60,309 nt of DNA from CAZJYC01 sp964550165. GTDB taxonomy: Bacteria; Acidobacteriota; Aminicenantia; Aminicenantales; Aminicenantaceae. Where the stretch lies: assembly GCA_964550165.1 (NCBI GenBank), contig CAZJYC010000006.1:1-60309 (forward strand), given 5' to 3'. Below, piece by piece: positions 6,847 through 15,502 of this stretch (its first letter is position 1; the number at the start of each line of letters is the position of its first letter). The notes below the pieces were generated by a model. That model searched no databases, was not told the origin of the DNA, and saw only the letters and a list, made by a program, of their open reading frames with translations. The position numbers and the translations under genes are program-made.

Positions 6847-9114
6847 CTACATTTTTTCGACCCGAACCACAGTGTCCTTCAAGCCCAGACCTCTTCCCAT
6901 CGGGTCTATCCGTCTTTCGATGACCTCCATAGGGTTCACACCGTTGCCTTTTTGACTCCACCAGATGAGATCCGTATCCCGGTCCTTGCTCTTGAACTTC
7001 AGGGCCTTGGCCACATGCCCGACAGCTGTATGGCCTGAGCCTTCAGCGATGGCGACCGAATCAGGATGAATCCGGCCTGTGACCAGCACGCGGGTGATGA
7101 GAGTTCCGACACTGGAAGTGACCCGGACCTTGTCTCCATTCTTGAGGTTCAGTTTCTTGGCAGCTTTATCGTTCATCCACAGCCTGTTTTCGTGCAGGAT
7201 TTCCTTGGCCCACTTGCTGTTTGCCGTTCCTTTGGATTCGAGGTTGGACTTGAATGCGGTTAGGATGAATTCTCCTTCCTTCTTCTGTCGGTGTCCGTCA
7301 ACGGCTGTGTACTGGGGCAGGGGAGAATGACCTCTTTGCTTTGCGCTGTCAGAATAGACCTTGACTTTTTGAAACCTTTTTTCCTTCTCTTCTCCTTTGG
7401 CTCCATCTGCCCAAAATCCCTGCTCTTTCAATCTTTCCAGTCCTCCCGCTTTTTTAAGGCCAGAGATGGCCTGGATTGTTTCCTCAAGATATTCGACTGT
7501 ATCTTTGTAAGGAAATTTCTCTCCGAGGCTTCCGCCCAGTCGCCGGGCCATTTCCAGGCAGAAATTTCCCGCTTCCTGGGATTCCCCACGAGGCTGAAAG
7601 CTTGGCTCGAGGAGCTTGCCGACATCAAAAGCAGGAGACCTTAAGACTTGAGCCGGGCTCAAGAGAGAGACAACCGGCTGCCTGAGGTTGACAAGGGGAT
7701 AACCGTCAAGGGAAGTAGCAGGGCTCAAATTCCAGCCTTCAAGATAGGTCGCAGCCGGAAGAACCAGGTCAGCCAGCATGGCTGTTTCTGTCAGATGGGT
7801 ATCCATCACAACCAGGAAAGGAATGATTTTCTCATCCTTAAGACAGCCGGCTGCAGATTTGCAGTCCGGTTCCTCATAGGCGGGATTGGAGAGCCAGGCG
7901 AAATAGGTGTCGACAGGCTCAGAAGCAGGGCAGAGATCCATAAGTCCTTCATCCTTTAAGCTCGGAGACTTTTTCAAAAAAACGTCATAAGCCCTGGGGA
8001 AAAAGAGTCCGCCTTCCTGCCCGAGGTTGCCAACGATCCAGTTGAGGAGAGCCACACACCTGACATTCTGAGTGCCGTTCTCATGGTCGAAGAGACCGCC
8101 GCCAGCCATGGCCACAGATGGTTTTTGGCTGGCAAATTCAATAGCCAGGCGTTCCATATCCGCTGCGCTGACACCGCTCTCTTTCTCTGCCATCTCGAGT
8201 GTATAGGGCTTGAGATGGTTTCTGATCACGGAGAGCGGGGCATTGGTCCTTTGCTCGAGAAAATTTTTATCAGCCAGACCTTTATCGACAATGACTTTAG
8301 CCATGGCCAGAGCCACTATTCCGTCTGTTCCGGCTCTGATAGGGAACCAGGCTTCACTCCTGGCAGCTGTCTCTGACATCCGGACATCAAAAGTGTAGAG
8401 CCTGGCTCCTTTTTCAACCTGGTTGAGAACCAGACGGCGGGCTATTCCGATAAAAAAGTCATGGTTCGCATAGGGATTGGCGCCGAAGTTGAGGATAGTC
8501 CGGCTCTTTCCTATATCTTCTATAAGGAAAGGAGAGCCGACCATGGAGAGATAGGCTGCATCGCGATTCAAGTTCTTCAAAGCTTGCCTGTCGATAACCC
8601 GGGCAGGCTTGAGCGCCGCCATAAACTCATCCAAAAAAGGATCGTCTGCGCCCTTGTCGAAAACACATTCATTCAATCTTTTTTCCGAATGCATCTTCTT
8701 GATTCTTTCCGCCAGCGTCGCATAAACCTCATCCCAGGTGATTCTGGTCCATCGCCCGTCTCCTCTTGAGCCCAGCCGTTTCATCGGGTAGAGGAGCCGT
8801 TCAGGGTCGTTGACCAGGTTAATTCCGGCAAGGCCTTTGGCGCATATTCCTCCCTGATTGTTAGGATGTTCGGGATTTCCCAGAATCTGGACGAGCCTGT
8901 CTCCGTCGAGATAGGCGATGATGCCGCAGCCTGCCGGACACTGTTCGCAGGTCGTAGGAATGGCACGAAGAGATTTGAGCGAAGTCCGCGACACTCCCCT
9001 GATGTCTTTGAAAGCTCCAGTCTTCGGCGATGCCCCCAGGCCCACAGCCACTCCTGCAAACGATGAGAGGCCGACCTTAAGGAACCTGCGCCTCGATATT
9101 CCTGTTTTTGACAT
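6847..9114 (-). CDS. Tat-exported molybdopterin-oxidoreductase-family subunit (PsrA/PhsA/QrcB-like)
   Basis: 755 residues. The N-terminus carries a twin-arginine signal (SRRRFLKVGL) and a short hydrophobic stretch. The [4Fe-4S] motif CEQCPAGCGII...GICAKG follows, then the usual molybdopterin-family domains (GANPYANHDFF, MAGGGLFDHENGTQNVR, HLTETAMLADLVLPAATYLEG). The C-terminal domain is of the KAAKKLNLKNGDKVRVTSSVG type. It is encoded with a four-cluster ferredoxin and an NrfD protein, the complex-iron-sulfur-molybdoenzyme arrangement. In the stretch before FGANP, where PsrA/PhsA relatives place the Cys ligand to molybdenum, I see no cysteine. This may therefore be a non-catalytic QrcB/ActB-like electron-relay subunit. 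The reading frame is uninterrupted. Confidence 0.85.
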   Translation of the reverse strand: MSKTGISRRRFLKVGLSSFAGVAVGLGASPKTGAFKDIRGVSRTSLKSLRAIPTTCEQCPAGCGIIAYLDGDRLVQILGNPEHPNNQGGICAKGLAGINLVNDPERLLYPMKRLGSRGDGRWTRITWDEVYATLAERIKKMHSEKRLNECVFDKGADDPFLDEFMAALKPARVIDRQALKNLNRDAAYLSMVGSPFLIEDIGKSRTILNFGANPYANHDFFIGIARRLVLNQVEKGARLYTFDVRMSETAARSEAWFPIRAGTDGIVALAMAKVIVDKGLADKNFLEQRTNAPLSVIRNHLKPYTLEMAEKESGVSAADMERLAIEFASQKPSVAMAGGGLFDHENGTQNVRCVALLNWIVGNLGQEGGLFFPRAYDVFLKKSPSLKDEGLMDLCPASEPVDTYFAWLSNPAYEEPDCKSAAGCLKDEKIIPFLVVMDTHLTETAMLADLVLPAATYLEGWNLSPATSLDGYPLVNLRQPVVSLLSPAQVLRSPAFDVGKLLEPSFQPRGESQEAGNFCLEMARRLGGSLGEKFPYKDTVEYLEETIQAISGLKKAGGLERLKEQGFWADGAKGEEKEKRFQKVKVYSDSAKQRGHSPLPQYTAVDGHRQKKEGEFILTAFKSNLESKGTANSKWAKEILHENRLWMNDKAAKKLNLKNGDKVRVTSSVGTLITRVLVTGRIHPDSVAIAEGSGHTAVGHVAKALKFKSKDRDTDLIWWSQKGNGVNPMEVIERRIDPMGRGLGLKDTVVRVEKM

Positions 9115-9134
9115 TCCTTAAAATCCTTCGATTC

Positions 9135-10031
9135 TCATAGCAAAGGGATGGATTCTCCGCTGACGACGACAACATACCTCATGAAGAAGATGCCGACGAC
9201 AACGAGCACAGAGGCCACTGTCACTGTAACCGTTGTCCTGAATTTGGGCACGACCAGGAGGATGAAGGGCAGAATTTTGCCCAGCAGGTTTTCGACGACA
9301 ACGAAGAGCAGGCTGAATTCTCCGAAAAGAATCAGACGGGCTGCAGCCTGGGCATCGGCGTGAGAGATGCTCAGGACAAGAAGGTCGCTACCCACCAGGA
9401 AGAGGTCGAAAACGATCATCCAGGCCAGCAACCGGCCAAGACTCATGATCAACGGTCGGTCGACTTTCTTTTGCCTTGAGAAGAAACGGTCTCTGATGAT
9501 GCAGACCAGAATCATCAGGGCGATGCCGGAAACAACGGCCGAGACAAGAAAGAGGATGGGCATCAGAGCCGTATTCCAGAGGGCTCTGGCTTTTCCGAAA
9601 GCCAGAATGAATCCTGTGTAGCCATGGACAGCTATGGCCAGTGGAATGCCGATGAGCCCGAAGACCCGGGTGGGCTTCATCTTTTCCTTAAACATGAAAT
9701 AGCCGTAGATCATGCAGTTGATGGGATACAGTACCAAAAGGAATGAGCCCCAGGTGATGGGGGAGGCCATGTTGAGATAGACAAAAAGATGCCAGGACCG
9801 TAAGGGCATTCCGATATGGATGAGGAGAAACAGCGGGGCGATGACGAGCAGGAGCGTGGCCAGAACAACACCGACCTTGCCCAGGGACTTATACTGGTTC
9901 AGGCCGAAGCCGTAGGCCAGCGTGGACAGGATAAAAGAGCCCGCGCTCAGACCGGTGAGATAAAAATAAATGGCGATGTTCAATCCGAAAGCATCCTGGG
10001 GAAATATGTTGTAGAGAACCTGGGCATCCAC
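9135..10031 (-). CDS. NrfD/PsrC-type integral membrane subunit
   Basis: 298 residues, almost entirely hydrophobic, with about eight transmembrane helices. The opening resembles NrfD/PsrC proteins: ...FGLNIAIYFYLTGLSAGSFILSTLAYGFG, with MPLRSWHLFVYLNMASPITWGSFLL (about 85-109). PsrC-like proteins bind quinone at the periplasmic side and receive or donate electrons through the adjacent ferredoxin subunit. The start is GTG (10029-10031) with GAGG 9 nt upstream, inside the end of the ferredoxin gene, so translation is coupled. The order ferredoxin, NrfD, molybdopterin subunit differs from psrABC. Confidence 0.88.
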   Translation of the reverse strand: MDAQVLYNIFPQDAFGLNIAIYFYLTGLSAGSFILSTLAYGFGLNQYKSLGKVGVVLATLLLVIAPLFLLIHIGMPLRSWHLFVYLNMASPITWGSFLLVLYPINCMIYGYFMFKEKMKPTRVFGLIGIPLAIAVHGYTGFILAFGKARALWNTALMPILFLVSAVVSGIALMILVCIIRDRFFSRQKKVDRPLIMSLGRLLAWMIVFDLFLVGSDLLVLSISHADAQAAARLILFGEFSLLFVVVENLLGKILPFILLVVPKFRTTVTVTVASVLVVVGIFFMRYVVVVSGESIPLL

Positions 10032-10035
10032 AGAT

Positions 10036-10629
10036 TTATTCCTCTCTCAACTGCTTGGCTTCCACAGACTTTATGTCCAGACCGATGTAAAAGGTATGAG
10101 GGGCTGTTCCGAGCTCGGATTTGATCACTTGAACCGCATTCTGGGCGATGGCTTTGGCCACCCGGCTCTCAGGATCATTCAGGTCTCCGAAGACAATGGC
10201 TCCAGAAGGGCAGGCCAGGACACAGGCGGGCTCGAGCCCGGCATCCACTCGATGAAGGCACCAGTGGCATTTTTCTACGATTTTTTTGGTTGGATGGATG
10301 TAGCGGACGCCGTAAGGACAGGCCGCCATGCAATAGCGACAGCCGATACACCGGTGCGGATCTATGTAGACAATCCCATCCGGACGCTTGATGGAAGCTT
10401 TGACCGGGCAGACAGTGACACAGATGGGATTTTCACAGTTGTTGCAGACAATGGGCAGGAAGAATTCCCTGGCATGAGGATAGTGTCCTTTCTCAACCTT
10501 TTTGACCCAGCTCCTCCAGACTCCGAGGGGAACGTCGTTTTCGCTCTTGCAGGCGATGGCGCAGGCATTGCAACCGATGCACTTTCTCAGGTCGACGACC
10601 ATCGCCAAGCGTTTTTTTGAAGTCTTCAT
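10036..10629 (-). CDS. Four-cluster ferredoxin subunit (PsrB/NrfC/QrcC-like)
   Basis: 197 residues from the ATG at 10627-10629; a GTG start at 10680 would overlap the upstream gene by 38 bp and remains possible. Four [4Fe-4S] motifs are visible: CIGCNACAIACKS, CNNCENPICVTVCP, CIGCRYCMAACPYG, and CHWC with a later ACVLACPSGA. This is the electron wire between the molybdopterin-type subunit and the NrfD quinone site. It has no signal peptide, so it probably crosses the membrane bound to the Tat-exported partner, as known for PsrB-type subunits. The stop is 4 nt before the NrfD GTG. Confidence 0.88.
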   Translation of the reverse strand: MKTSKKRLAMVVDLRKCIGCNACAIACKSENDVPLGVWRSWVKKVEKGHYPHAREFFLPIVCNNCENPICVTVCPVKASIKRPDGIVYIDPHRCIGCRYCMAACPYGVRYIHPTKKIVEKCHWCLHRVDAGLEPACVLACPSGAIVFGDLNDPESRVAKAIAQNAVQVIKSELGTAPHTFYIGLDIKSVEAKQLREE

Positions 10630-10642
10630 CAGCTTGCTGTTA

Positions 10643-11608
10643 TTATCCTTTCTCGTTCTTAACTTCGTCCTTTTCTTCACTTTTTGGAGTCTCTTTCTCT
10701 TTTATTCTCATCGTTTCTTGCCATTTTTTGAACCGGCCCAGAACTTTTTTCCGCGAGCGAACTCCCCAAAAAATAAAGACACTGACAACAAGGAGAGCGA
10801 CTATTCCGGAGTCTGCGGAACTGAGCCAGATCCATCTCTTTGAGCTGATGTGGGTCGGCCCCATCAGCACGTTGCCTTTGGTGCGGACATCGTGACAGCG
10901 AGAGCAGAATTCTTTGTAGGCGCGTTTCGCACCGTGCGCGGAATCTTCGTAATGGCAACTGATGCAGACGTTCATATCAAACTTCTCCCCGAGGTCTCCT
11001 TTGCGGTGCCCGGAAATTTTGCCCAGAGAGGCTCCTTTCGTGATCCCTTTGACCATGACCTCAGCGTGGCACTGGAGGCAGGTCTCTCCTATGTTTTTTT
11101 CGTGGACCGAGGAGGCAGGATCATCATGGCGGAGGACGTGGTGTTTGGTATGGCAGTGATAGCATAAGGGAAGCTCTTTCCCCGCTGAGGGCACGGCAAA
11201 GGTTAAGTGGATATTTTTCTGGTATTCCTCTGCTTCCTCGGGATGGCAGCGGGCACAGTCGACATCGATGAAACCCTCCCTGAAATGGAGATAGGGATTG
11301 GCGTTGGCATGGCAGTCCACGCAGTTTATCTTGCCCTTATGGTGGACATCCTGAGACCACTCCTCAGGATCGACATACAGGGAGCGGACTTTGCCGTTAG
11401 CCATGATCTGAGAGATATTGGGTTTCTCGTGGCAGAATAGGCAATCCCGGTCTGTGTAGGGAGAGGTTTGAGAAAAGGAAGGGCGAAAAAAGAGAAGGAC
11501 GAGAATAAAGTGAATGACGACGATCCGCAGATGCCTTTTTAAAAATAATTCTAAGATAAGCATGTAAGGATTGCTGTTACGGACGAAACGCTCTTTCTCA
11601 TCCTTCAT
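10643..11608 (-). CDS. Heptaheme c-type cytochrome with N- and C-terminal membrane helices
   Basis: 321 residues. An N-terminal hydrophobic segment (RIVVIHFILVLLFF) precedes a periplasmic domain with seven CxxCH motifs: CLFCH, CVDCH, CARCH, CYHCH, CLQCH, CISCH, CSRCH. A second helix (GIVALLVVSVFIFWGV) lies near residue 270, followed by a charged, probably cytoplasmic tail rich in Lys and Glu. No convincing Shine-Dalgarno precedes the ATG at 11608, and an internal ATG at 11563 is an alternative start that keeps the hydrophobic segment. The gene leads the ferredoxin-NrfD-molybdopterin set, the place of QrcA in Qrc operons, so it likely exchanges electrons with soluble cytochromes or the sibling hexaheme protein. 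Confidence 0.87.
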   Translation of the reverse strand: MKDEKERFVRNSNPYMLILELFLKRHLRIVVIHFILVLLFFRPSFSQTSPYTDRDCLFCHEKPNISQIMANGKVRSLYVDPEEWSQDVHHKGKINCVDCHANANPYLHFREGFIDVDCARCHPEEAEEYQKNIHLTFAVPSAGKELPLCYHCHTKHHVLRHDDPASSVHEKNIGETCLQCHAEVMVKGITKGASLGKISGHRKGDLGEKFDMNVCISCHYEDSAHGAKRAYKEFCSRCHDVRTKGNVLMGPTHISSKRWIWLSSADSGIVALLVVSVFIFWGVRSRKKVLGRFKKWQETMRIKEKETPKSEEKDEVKNEKG

Positions 11609-11721
11609 GAGTAATCATTCAAGGGGACGAATGTTTTCTCCGCGCAATTTATGACTCTTTCCTCGATAACGAGAGAGAATTTTTGGTAACACAACGGACA
11701 GATGATGTCAAGGAGGGCAGA

Positions 11722-12540
11722 TCAAAAGGGAACGGCGATGCCCCAGAATAGTCTAGAAAAACTTTTTTTGTTTCCCAGCGGGCTTGTCTTGATGTCAAGC
11801 CAAAGGCCTCCGCCCGCTGAAAGCTCAAACCATTCGGCAAGCTTCAGACGGATGATCAAATCGGACATAAGCGTTTTGCCGAGAGAGAAGAGCTCGTCAG
11901 ACTGTGATCTAGCCTGTAAATGGAAACCCAGGCGGTCCATGAGCCATGCTCCTATCCGAATCCCATATTCCTGCTCTGTGTCGCTCCCGGAGAGGTCGAG
12001 ATGGACTCTGTCTTTGGTGGTGCCCAGGAAGACCCAGACAAAGGGCTCGAGATAAACATGGCCTTTTTCAATCGGGAATCCAAGGCCGAGGTAGTTGCGG
12101 TTGACGTAGTAACGGCGTCCGTTGATCAGGCTCACATGATCAGAGTCATGGTTGCTGTCGTGTCCGATGACCAGGACCATATTTTCGAAGAGTGAATGCC
12201 GGAGGGTGAAGTTCCAGTCGAATTTGCTCCTGTTCGTGCCGTCATCGTGTGTAACGAGCTGGCCGAGAAACACAGTTCTTTCAGAAAAAAAGATGAGATT
12301 GCGGAAGCCGTAGTTCCACATGTCTTCTGTGCCGCTAAGGTCGTTGTAACTGGGGAAGGTGCTGGGAAAGAGGAAATAGCCGAAGAACTCACCATGGACG
12401 TAAATTTTCTTTTCTCGGCTGAAAGGTTTCTTTTCCGGATAAGGGCGGTAGATGAAGATTTCGTAGCCGAACAATGAACCAAGAAAAAGGAAGTAGACAA
12501 GAAGGAGGGAAGCCATTTGCCGAAGCTTCTTCGAATTCAT
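11722..12540 (-). CDS. Predicted outer-membrane beta-barrel protein of unknown function
   Basis: 272 residues from the ATG at 12538-12540, which has AAGGA about 7 nt upstream. A signal peptide (ASLLLVYFLFLGSLFG) is followed by short alternating aromatic strands such as NLIFFSERTVFLGQLV, FDWNFTLRHSLFENMVLVIG, VYLEPFVWVFLG and FSRLFWGIAVPF. It ends in phenylalanine, the usual terminal signal of barrel proteins. I do not recognise a named family. It is on the same strand as the respiratory operon, 113 nt ahead of the heptaheme gene, so it may be co-transcribed. It is much smaller than an MtrB-type porin, so an electron-conduit role should not be assumed. Confidence 0.6.
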   Translation of the reverse strand: MNSKKLRQMASLLLVYFLFLGSLFGYEIFIYRPYPEKKPFSREKKIYVHGEFFGYFLFPSTFPSYNDLSGTEDMWNYGFRNLIFFSERTVFLGQLVTHDDGTNRSKFDWNFTLRHSLFENMVLVIGHDSNHDSDHVSLINGRRYYVNRNYLGLGFPIEKGHVYLEPFVWVFLGTTKDRVHLDLSGSDTEQEYGIRIGAWLMDRLGFHLQARSQSDELFSLGKTLMSDLIIRLKLAEWFELSAGGGLWLDIKTSPLGNKKSFSRLFWGIAVPF

Positions 12541-12639
12541 CAGCTTTCCTTTGGGCAGTCGTTTATTTTTGTTTTTTTTGCTTAGAGCTGTCAAGATAAA
12601 ACGTTAGCATGTAAACATCCCAAATTCCGTAATTCGAAG

Positions 12640-12942
12640 AGATTTTGGGGAACAGCCTTGCTCCCCTTCGGATTTTTAACGCCATTCTCCGTTCGCTCTT
12701 CTCGGCGGCTGCGTAACGCTCCGGCTAAACGGTTCAAAAACACGCGGCTGTCCATCACCTGGCGAAGGCAGAGTGGTGAGAAGGTCGTGTGAAAGGCTGA
12801 GCGGGCATGGTTCCTCGACCGAAGGGAGAGGAGAGCGAAGCCTTGAACCGAGCCGTTTTTGGCTCGCTGGGGCAAAAGCGGCGTACCTTCGAGCCATTCT
12901 GCCGGAGCCTTCAATGGTCGCTGCGGCTATCTCCCAAAATCT
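12640..12942 (+). repeat. Dispersed modular hairpin repeat, copy A
   Basis: 303 bp between the outer-membrane gene and lpdA. The end stem is AGATTTTGGG (12640-12649) with CCCAAAATCT (12933-12942), then AGCC/GGCT. Shared core text includes GCTCCCCTTCGGATTTTTAA, CTTCTCGGCGGCTGCGTAA, CGGCTAAACGGTT and AAAACACGCGG. The middle segment is inverted relative to copy F: here it reads GCGGGCATGGTTCCTCGACC. Elsewhere, 12541-13065 holds nothing else I can support; the reading frames in it are repeat-derived. Confidence 0.8.
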
Positions 12943-13065
12943 TCGGATATTCAGGGATAAATCTTTTATCATGGAATTTCGGATTTTTCCTGTGAGCATT
13001 TTCAGTTATCGCCGGATTTGAGCAGGCGAAATCAGATTTTTGAATAAATCCAGAGAGCCTTTTTA

Positions 13066-13094
13066 TGGACGGCTGCCCGGAGAAAGATTATAAT
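13066..13094 (+). promoter_or_regulatory. Candidate sigma-70 promoter of lpdA
   Basis: TGGACG (13066-13071), a 17-bp spacer and a perfect TATAAT (13089-13094). The lpdA ATG follows 30 bp later, with GAGGGAG as ribosome-binding site. Confidence 0.5.
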
Positions 13095-13124
13095 ACAACC
13101 TAATTTTTTCAAGACGAGGGAGAA

Positions 13125-14522
13125 ATGGGCAAAAAATACGATTTGGGGATTATTGGAGGCGGACCGGGCGGCTATGTGGCTGCGATCAGAGCTGCGCAGC
13201 TCGGAAAAAAAGTTCTGCTCGTGGAGAGGGATAGGATTGGGGGGACATGCACGAACTATGGATGCATCCCGACCAAGCATCTTCTCCATCAGACTAAGAT
13301 TTTGAGAGAGGTCAGGGAAAATAAAAACTTGGAAGGCCCTTTGGCTGAAATCAAATGCAACTGGAAAAGAGTTCAGAGAGAGAAAAACGATGTCGTCAAC
13401 AGGCTTGTGAAAGGGATAGAGTTTCTTTTGGAAAAAAATGAAGTGGACATTCTCAGCAGTGAGGGAGTCCTGGAGGACAAGGGACGGATTGCAGTCGAAA
13501 GCGAAGGAGAAAGGAAGATGTTCGAAACCGAGAAAATCATCCTGGCTACAGGCAGTCGGGCCTCGGGACTTCCGTTTCTTATGCCGAACGAAGAAGAAGT
13601 CGTCACCTCTCGCCAAGCTCTAGAGTTTGAGGATATTCCCAGGAAAATGCTGATTATCGGAGCCGGGGCCATCGGCCTTGAAATCGGGATAATCTATCAC
13701 AGGCTTGGGACAGAAGTTTCCATCCTGGAAATCATGCCCACCATCCTCCCTGGCTCCGACAGGGAGATGGTGACAAGGCTGGAAAGAATTCTCAAGTCGC
13801 AGGGGCTGAAGGTTTATACGCAGATGAAAATCGAGACCGCTGAGGTCGGGAAAGGGAAGGTGCGTTTGCTCGGGACCTGTTCCAAGACCCGAGCTCCGTT
13901 TGAGTTTGAGGCGGAAAAGGTGCTCCTTGCAACGGGCCGAAGGCCTGAGTCCGAGATACTCAAAGGAACGGGAATAGGCCTGGATAGCCACGGATTTGTC
14001 CAGGTCAGCTCCCAACTGGAAACAAACATTTCTGGGATTTATGCCATCGGAGACCTCGTCGGCGGCAAGCTTCTCGCTCACAAGGCTTCCCATGAAGGAG
14101 TCGTTGCCGCGGAGAATGCCTCAGGGCTAAAAAAGGAAATGAATTACAAGGCCTTGCCGATGGCAATTTTTACCGAGCCGGAGTTTTCTTCTGTCGGTTT
14201 GACCGAGGAAGAGGCGAGAGAAAAGATGGGGAAAGTTCAAGTCGGACTGTTCACTCTTCAGGCCAACGGAAGGGCGTTGACCATGGGCGCCCAGGAAGGG
14301 ATGGTCAAGATCGTTGCTGACGAAAACGACAAGATCATCGGCGGCCACATCCTTGCTCCCCATGCTTCTGAGCTTCTTCCCGAACTGGTCCTGGCCATGA
14401 ACAAAGGCTTGAAAGTCCAGGATATCGCTTCTTGCGTGCATATCCATCCCACATTATCAGAGGTAATGATGGAAGCTGCGCTGAAAATTGAGAAAAGGGC
14501 GATTCATATGTTGAATTTCTAA
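13125..14522 (+). CDS. lpdA: Dihydrolipoyl dehydrogenase
   Basis: 465 residues, full length for the family. The FAD-binding GGGPGGY motif starts the protein. The redox-active disulfide is in GGTCTNYGCIPTK. The NAD-binding site is GAGAIGLEIG (about 180-189), and ATGRRP and YAIGDLVGG mark the second FAD contact. The C-terminal HIHPTLSEVMMEA supplies the catalytic His/Glu pair. It reoxidises the lipoyl arms of 2-oxoacid dehydrogenase or glycine-cleavage complexes to make NADH. No E1, E2 or lipoyl-protein gene is nearby. It precedes the NADH-oxidising complex I operon by 66 nt, with its own promoter before and another after it. Confidence 0.95.
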   Translation: MGKKYDLGIIGGGPGGYVAAIRAAQLGKKVLLVERDRIGGTCTNYGCIPTKHLLHQTKILREVRENKNLEGPLAEIKCNWKRVQREKNDVVNRLVKGIEFLLEKNEVDILSSEGVLEDKGRIAVESEGERKMFETEKIILATGSRASGLPFLMPNEEEVVTSRQALEFEDIPRKMLIIGAGAIGLEIGIIYHRLGTEVSILEIMPTILPGSDREMVTRLERILKSQGLKVYTQMKIETAEVGKGKVRLLGTCSKTRAPFEFEAEKVLLATGRRPESEILKGTGIGLDSHGFVQVSSQLETNISGIYAIGDLVGGKLLAHKASHEGVVAAENASGLKKEMNYKALPMAIFTEPEFSSVGLTEEEAREKMGKVQVGLFTLQANGRALTMGAQEGMVKIVADENDKIIGGHILAPHASELLPELVLAMNKGLKVQDIASCVHIHPTLSEVMMEAALKIEKRAIHMLNF

Positions 14523-14540
14523 AATAATTTTTTTTATCGT

Positions 14541-14569
14541 TTGCAAATTTAGAATGATTTTTATAAAAT
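14541..14569 (+). promoter_or_regulatory. Candidate promoter of the nuo operon
   Basis: TTGCAA (14541-14546), 17 bp, TAAAAT (14564-14569). It lies in the AT-rich gap between lpdA and nuoA. The implied leader before the nuoA ATG is only about a dozen bases. Confidence 0.35.
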
Positions 14570-14588
14570 TTATGCCCTCTTAAGACCC

Positions 14589-14933
14589 ATGATAGAGCTT
14601 TTTATGGTGTTTCTCATCTTCGGATTCTTGGGTATTGTGCTGCTTTTCATGAACATCCTGCTCGGACCGAAAAGGTCCACGCCTGTAAAGGAAAGTCCGT
14701 TTGAATGCGGGAGTCCTTATCTCCAGGATGAGATCAATCCTGTCCCCATCAAGTTCTATCTTGTCGCTTTTATTTTTCTTCTTTTTGACATTGAAGTCGT
14801 TTTTTTCTTTCCCTGGGCATTGATATTCAAGGAAATGGGACTAACGGCGCTCGTGGTTATGTTCGCTTACATGGTCATCATCGTTTTGGGCTTTATCTAT
14901 GCCTGGAAGAAAGACGTTTTCAAGTGGGAATAA
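14589..14933 (+). CDS. nuoA: NADH-quinone oxidoreductase subunit A
   Basis: 114 residues with three transmembrane helices. The NuoA signature is present: ESPFECGSPYLQD in the first loop, where the conserved cysteine lies, then KFYLVAFIFLLFDIEVVFFFPWA. It is a membrane subunit of complex I near the quinone-binding junction. It starts the nuoABCDEFGHI operon; only a weak ribosome-binding site is visible. Confidence 0.95.
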   Translation: MIELFMVFLIFGFLGIVLLFMNILLGPKRSTPVKESPFECGSPYLQDEINPVPIKFYLVAFIFLLFDIEVVFFFPWALIFKEMGLTALVVMFAYMVIIVLGFIYAWKKDVFKWE

Positions 14934-14975
14934 AGGATGGTAAGAAGTTTTTCTCGTGTGATCAAGATCAACGAA

Positions 14976-15001
14976 ATGGATCAGGCTGGGTATTTCGAAA
15001 A
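14976..15001 (+). repeat. Fragment of the dispersed repeat's left end, between nuoA and nuoB
   Basis: About 26 bp beginning ATGGATCAGGCTG and ending TTTCGAAAA match the left end of copy B (22153-22177) at all but two positions. The matching right end is absent. It lies inside a 27-codon open frame (14937-15020) that begins after nuoA with GGAATAAAGG upstream. I take that frame as chance. Confidence 0.55.
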
Positions 15002-15025
15002 GGTTAAAAAACCTAACTAGCTCCG

Positions 15026-15502
15026 ATGCAAGGAAGTTATATCACCACCAAATTCAATTACATTCTTGGCTGGGCCCGGAAATACTCTCTCTTTCATTAT
15101 CCCTATGTCACTGCCTGCTGTGGAATGGAATACATGTCTGCGGCCTGTGCCCATTTTGACATAGACCGTTTCGGCGCAGGCTGGACAAGGTTTTCTCCGC
15201 GTCAGTCCGACATGCTCCTGGTCGTGGGGACAGTCACCCAGAAGCTGGCACCGGTCCTCCGCACAGTCTATGAGCAGATGACCGAGCCCAAATGGGTCGT
15301 CGCTTTTGGAACATGCGCCGTTAGCGGTGGCATCTATGACAATTATGCTGTCGTCCAGGGCATTGACCAGATCATCCCTGTGGATATCTACATCCCCGGT
15401 TGTCCGCCCCGGCCGGAGACCGTGTTGAACGGGCTGGTCAAACTTCAGGAAAAAATCCAAAAGCAAGAGCAAGAGTGGAGATGGAAAAGAAGAAAATCCT
15501 AG
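15026..15502 (+). CDS. nuoB: NADH-quinone oxidoreductase subunit B
   Basis: 158 residues, a normal NuoB length. The N2-cluster ligands are all present: the vicinal cysteines of ACCGMEYM, GTCAVSGG and GCPPRPE. N2 is the last Fe-S cluster before quinone. GRFGAGW-type text (DRFGAGWTRFSPRQSDMLL) is family typical. The end overlaps nuoC by 22 nt. Confidence 0.96.
   Translation: MQGSYITTKFNYILGWARKYSLFHYPYVTACCGMEYMSAACAHFDIDRFGAGWTRFSPRQSDMLLVVGTVTQKLAPVLRTVYEQMTEPKWVVAFGTCAVSGGIYDNYAVVQGIDQIIPVDIYIPGCPPRPETVLNGLVKLQEKIQKQEQEWRWKRRKS

Noticed and set aside
6847..9114. Selenocysteine in the molybdopterin-type subunit
   Set aside because: The reading frame has no internal TGA, so no Sec codon is present.
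12591..12999. Two ~107-codon minus-strand frames
   Set aside because: They are translations of repeat copy A. Their text (SLRSRNHARSAF) recurs in frames over copies B and F.
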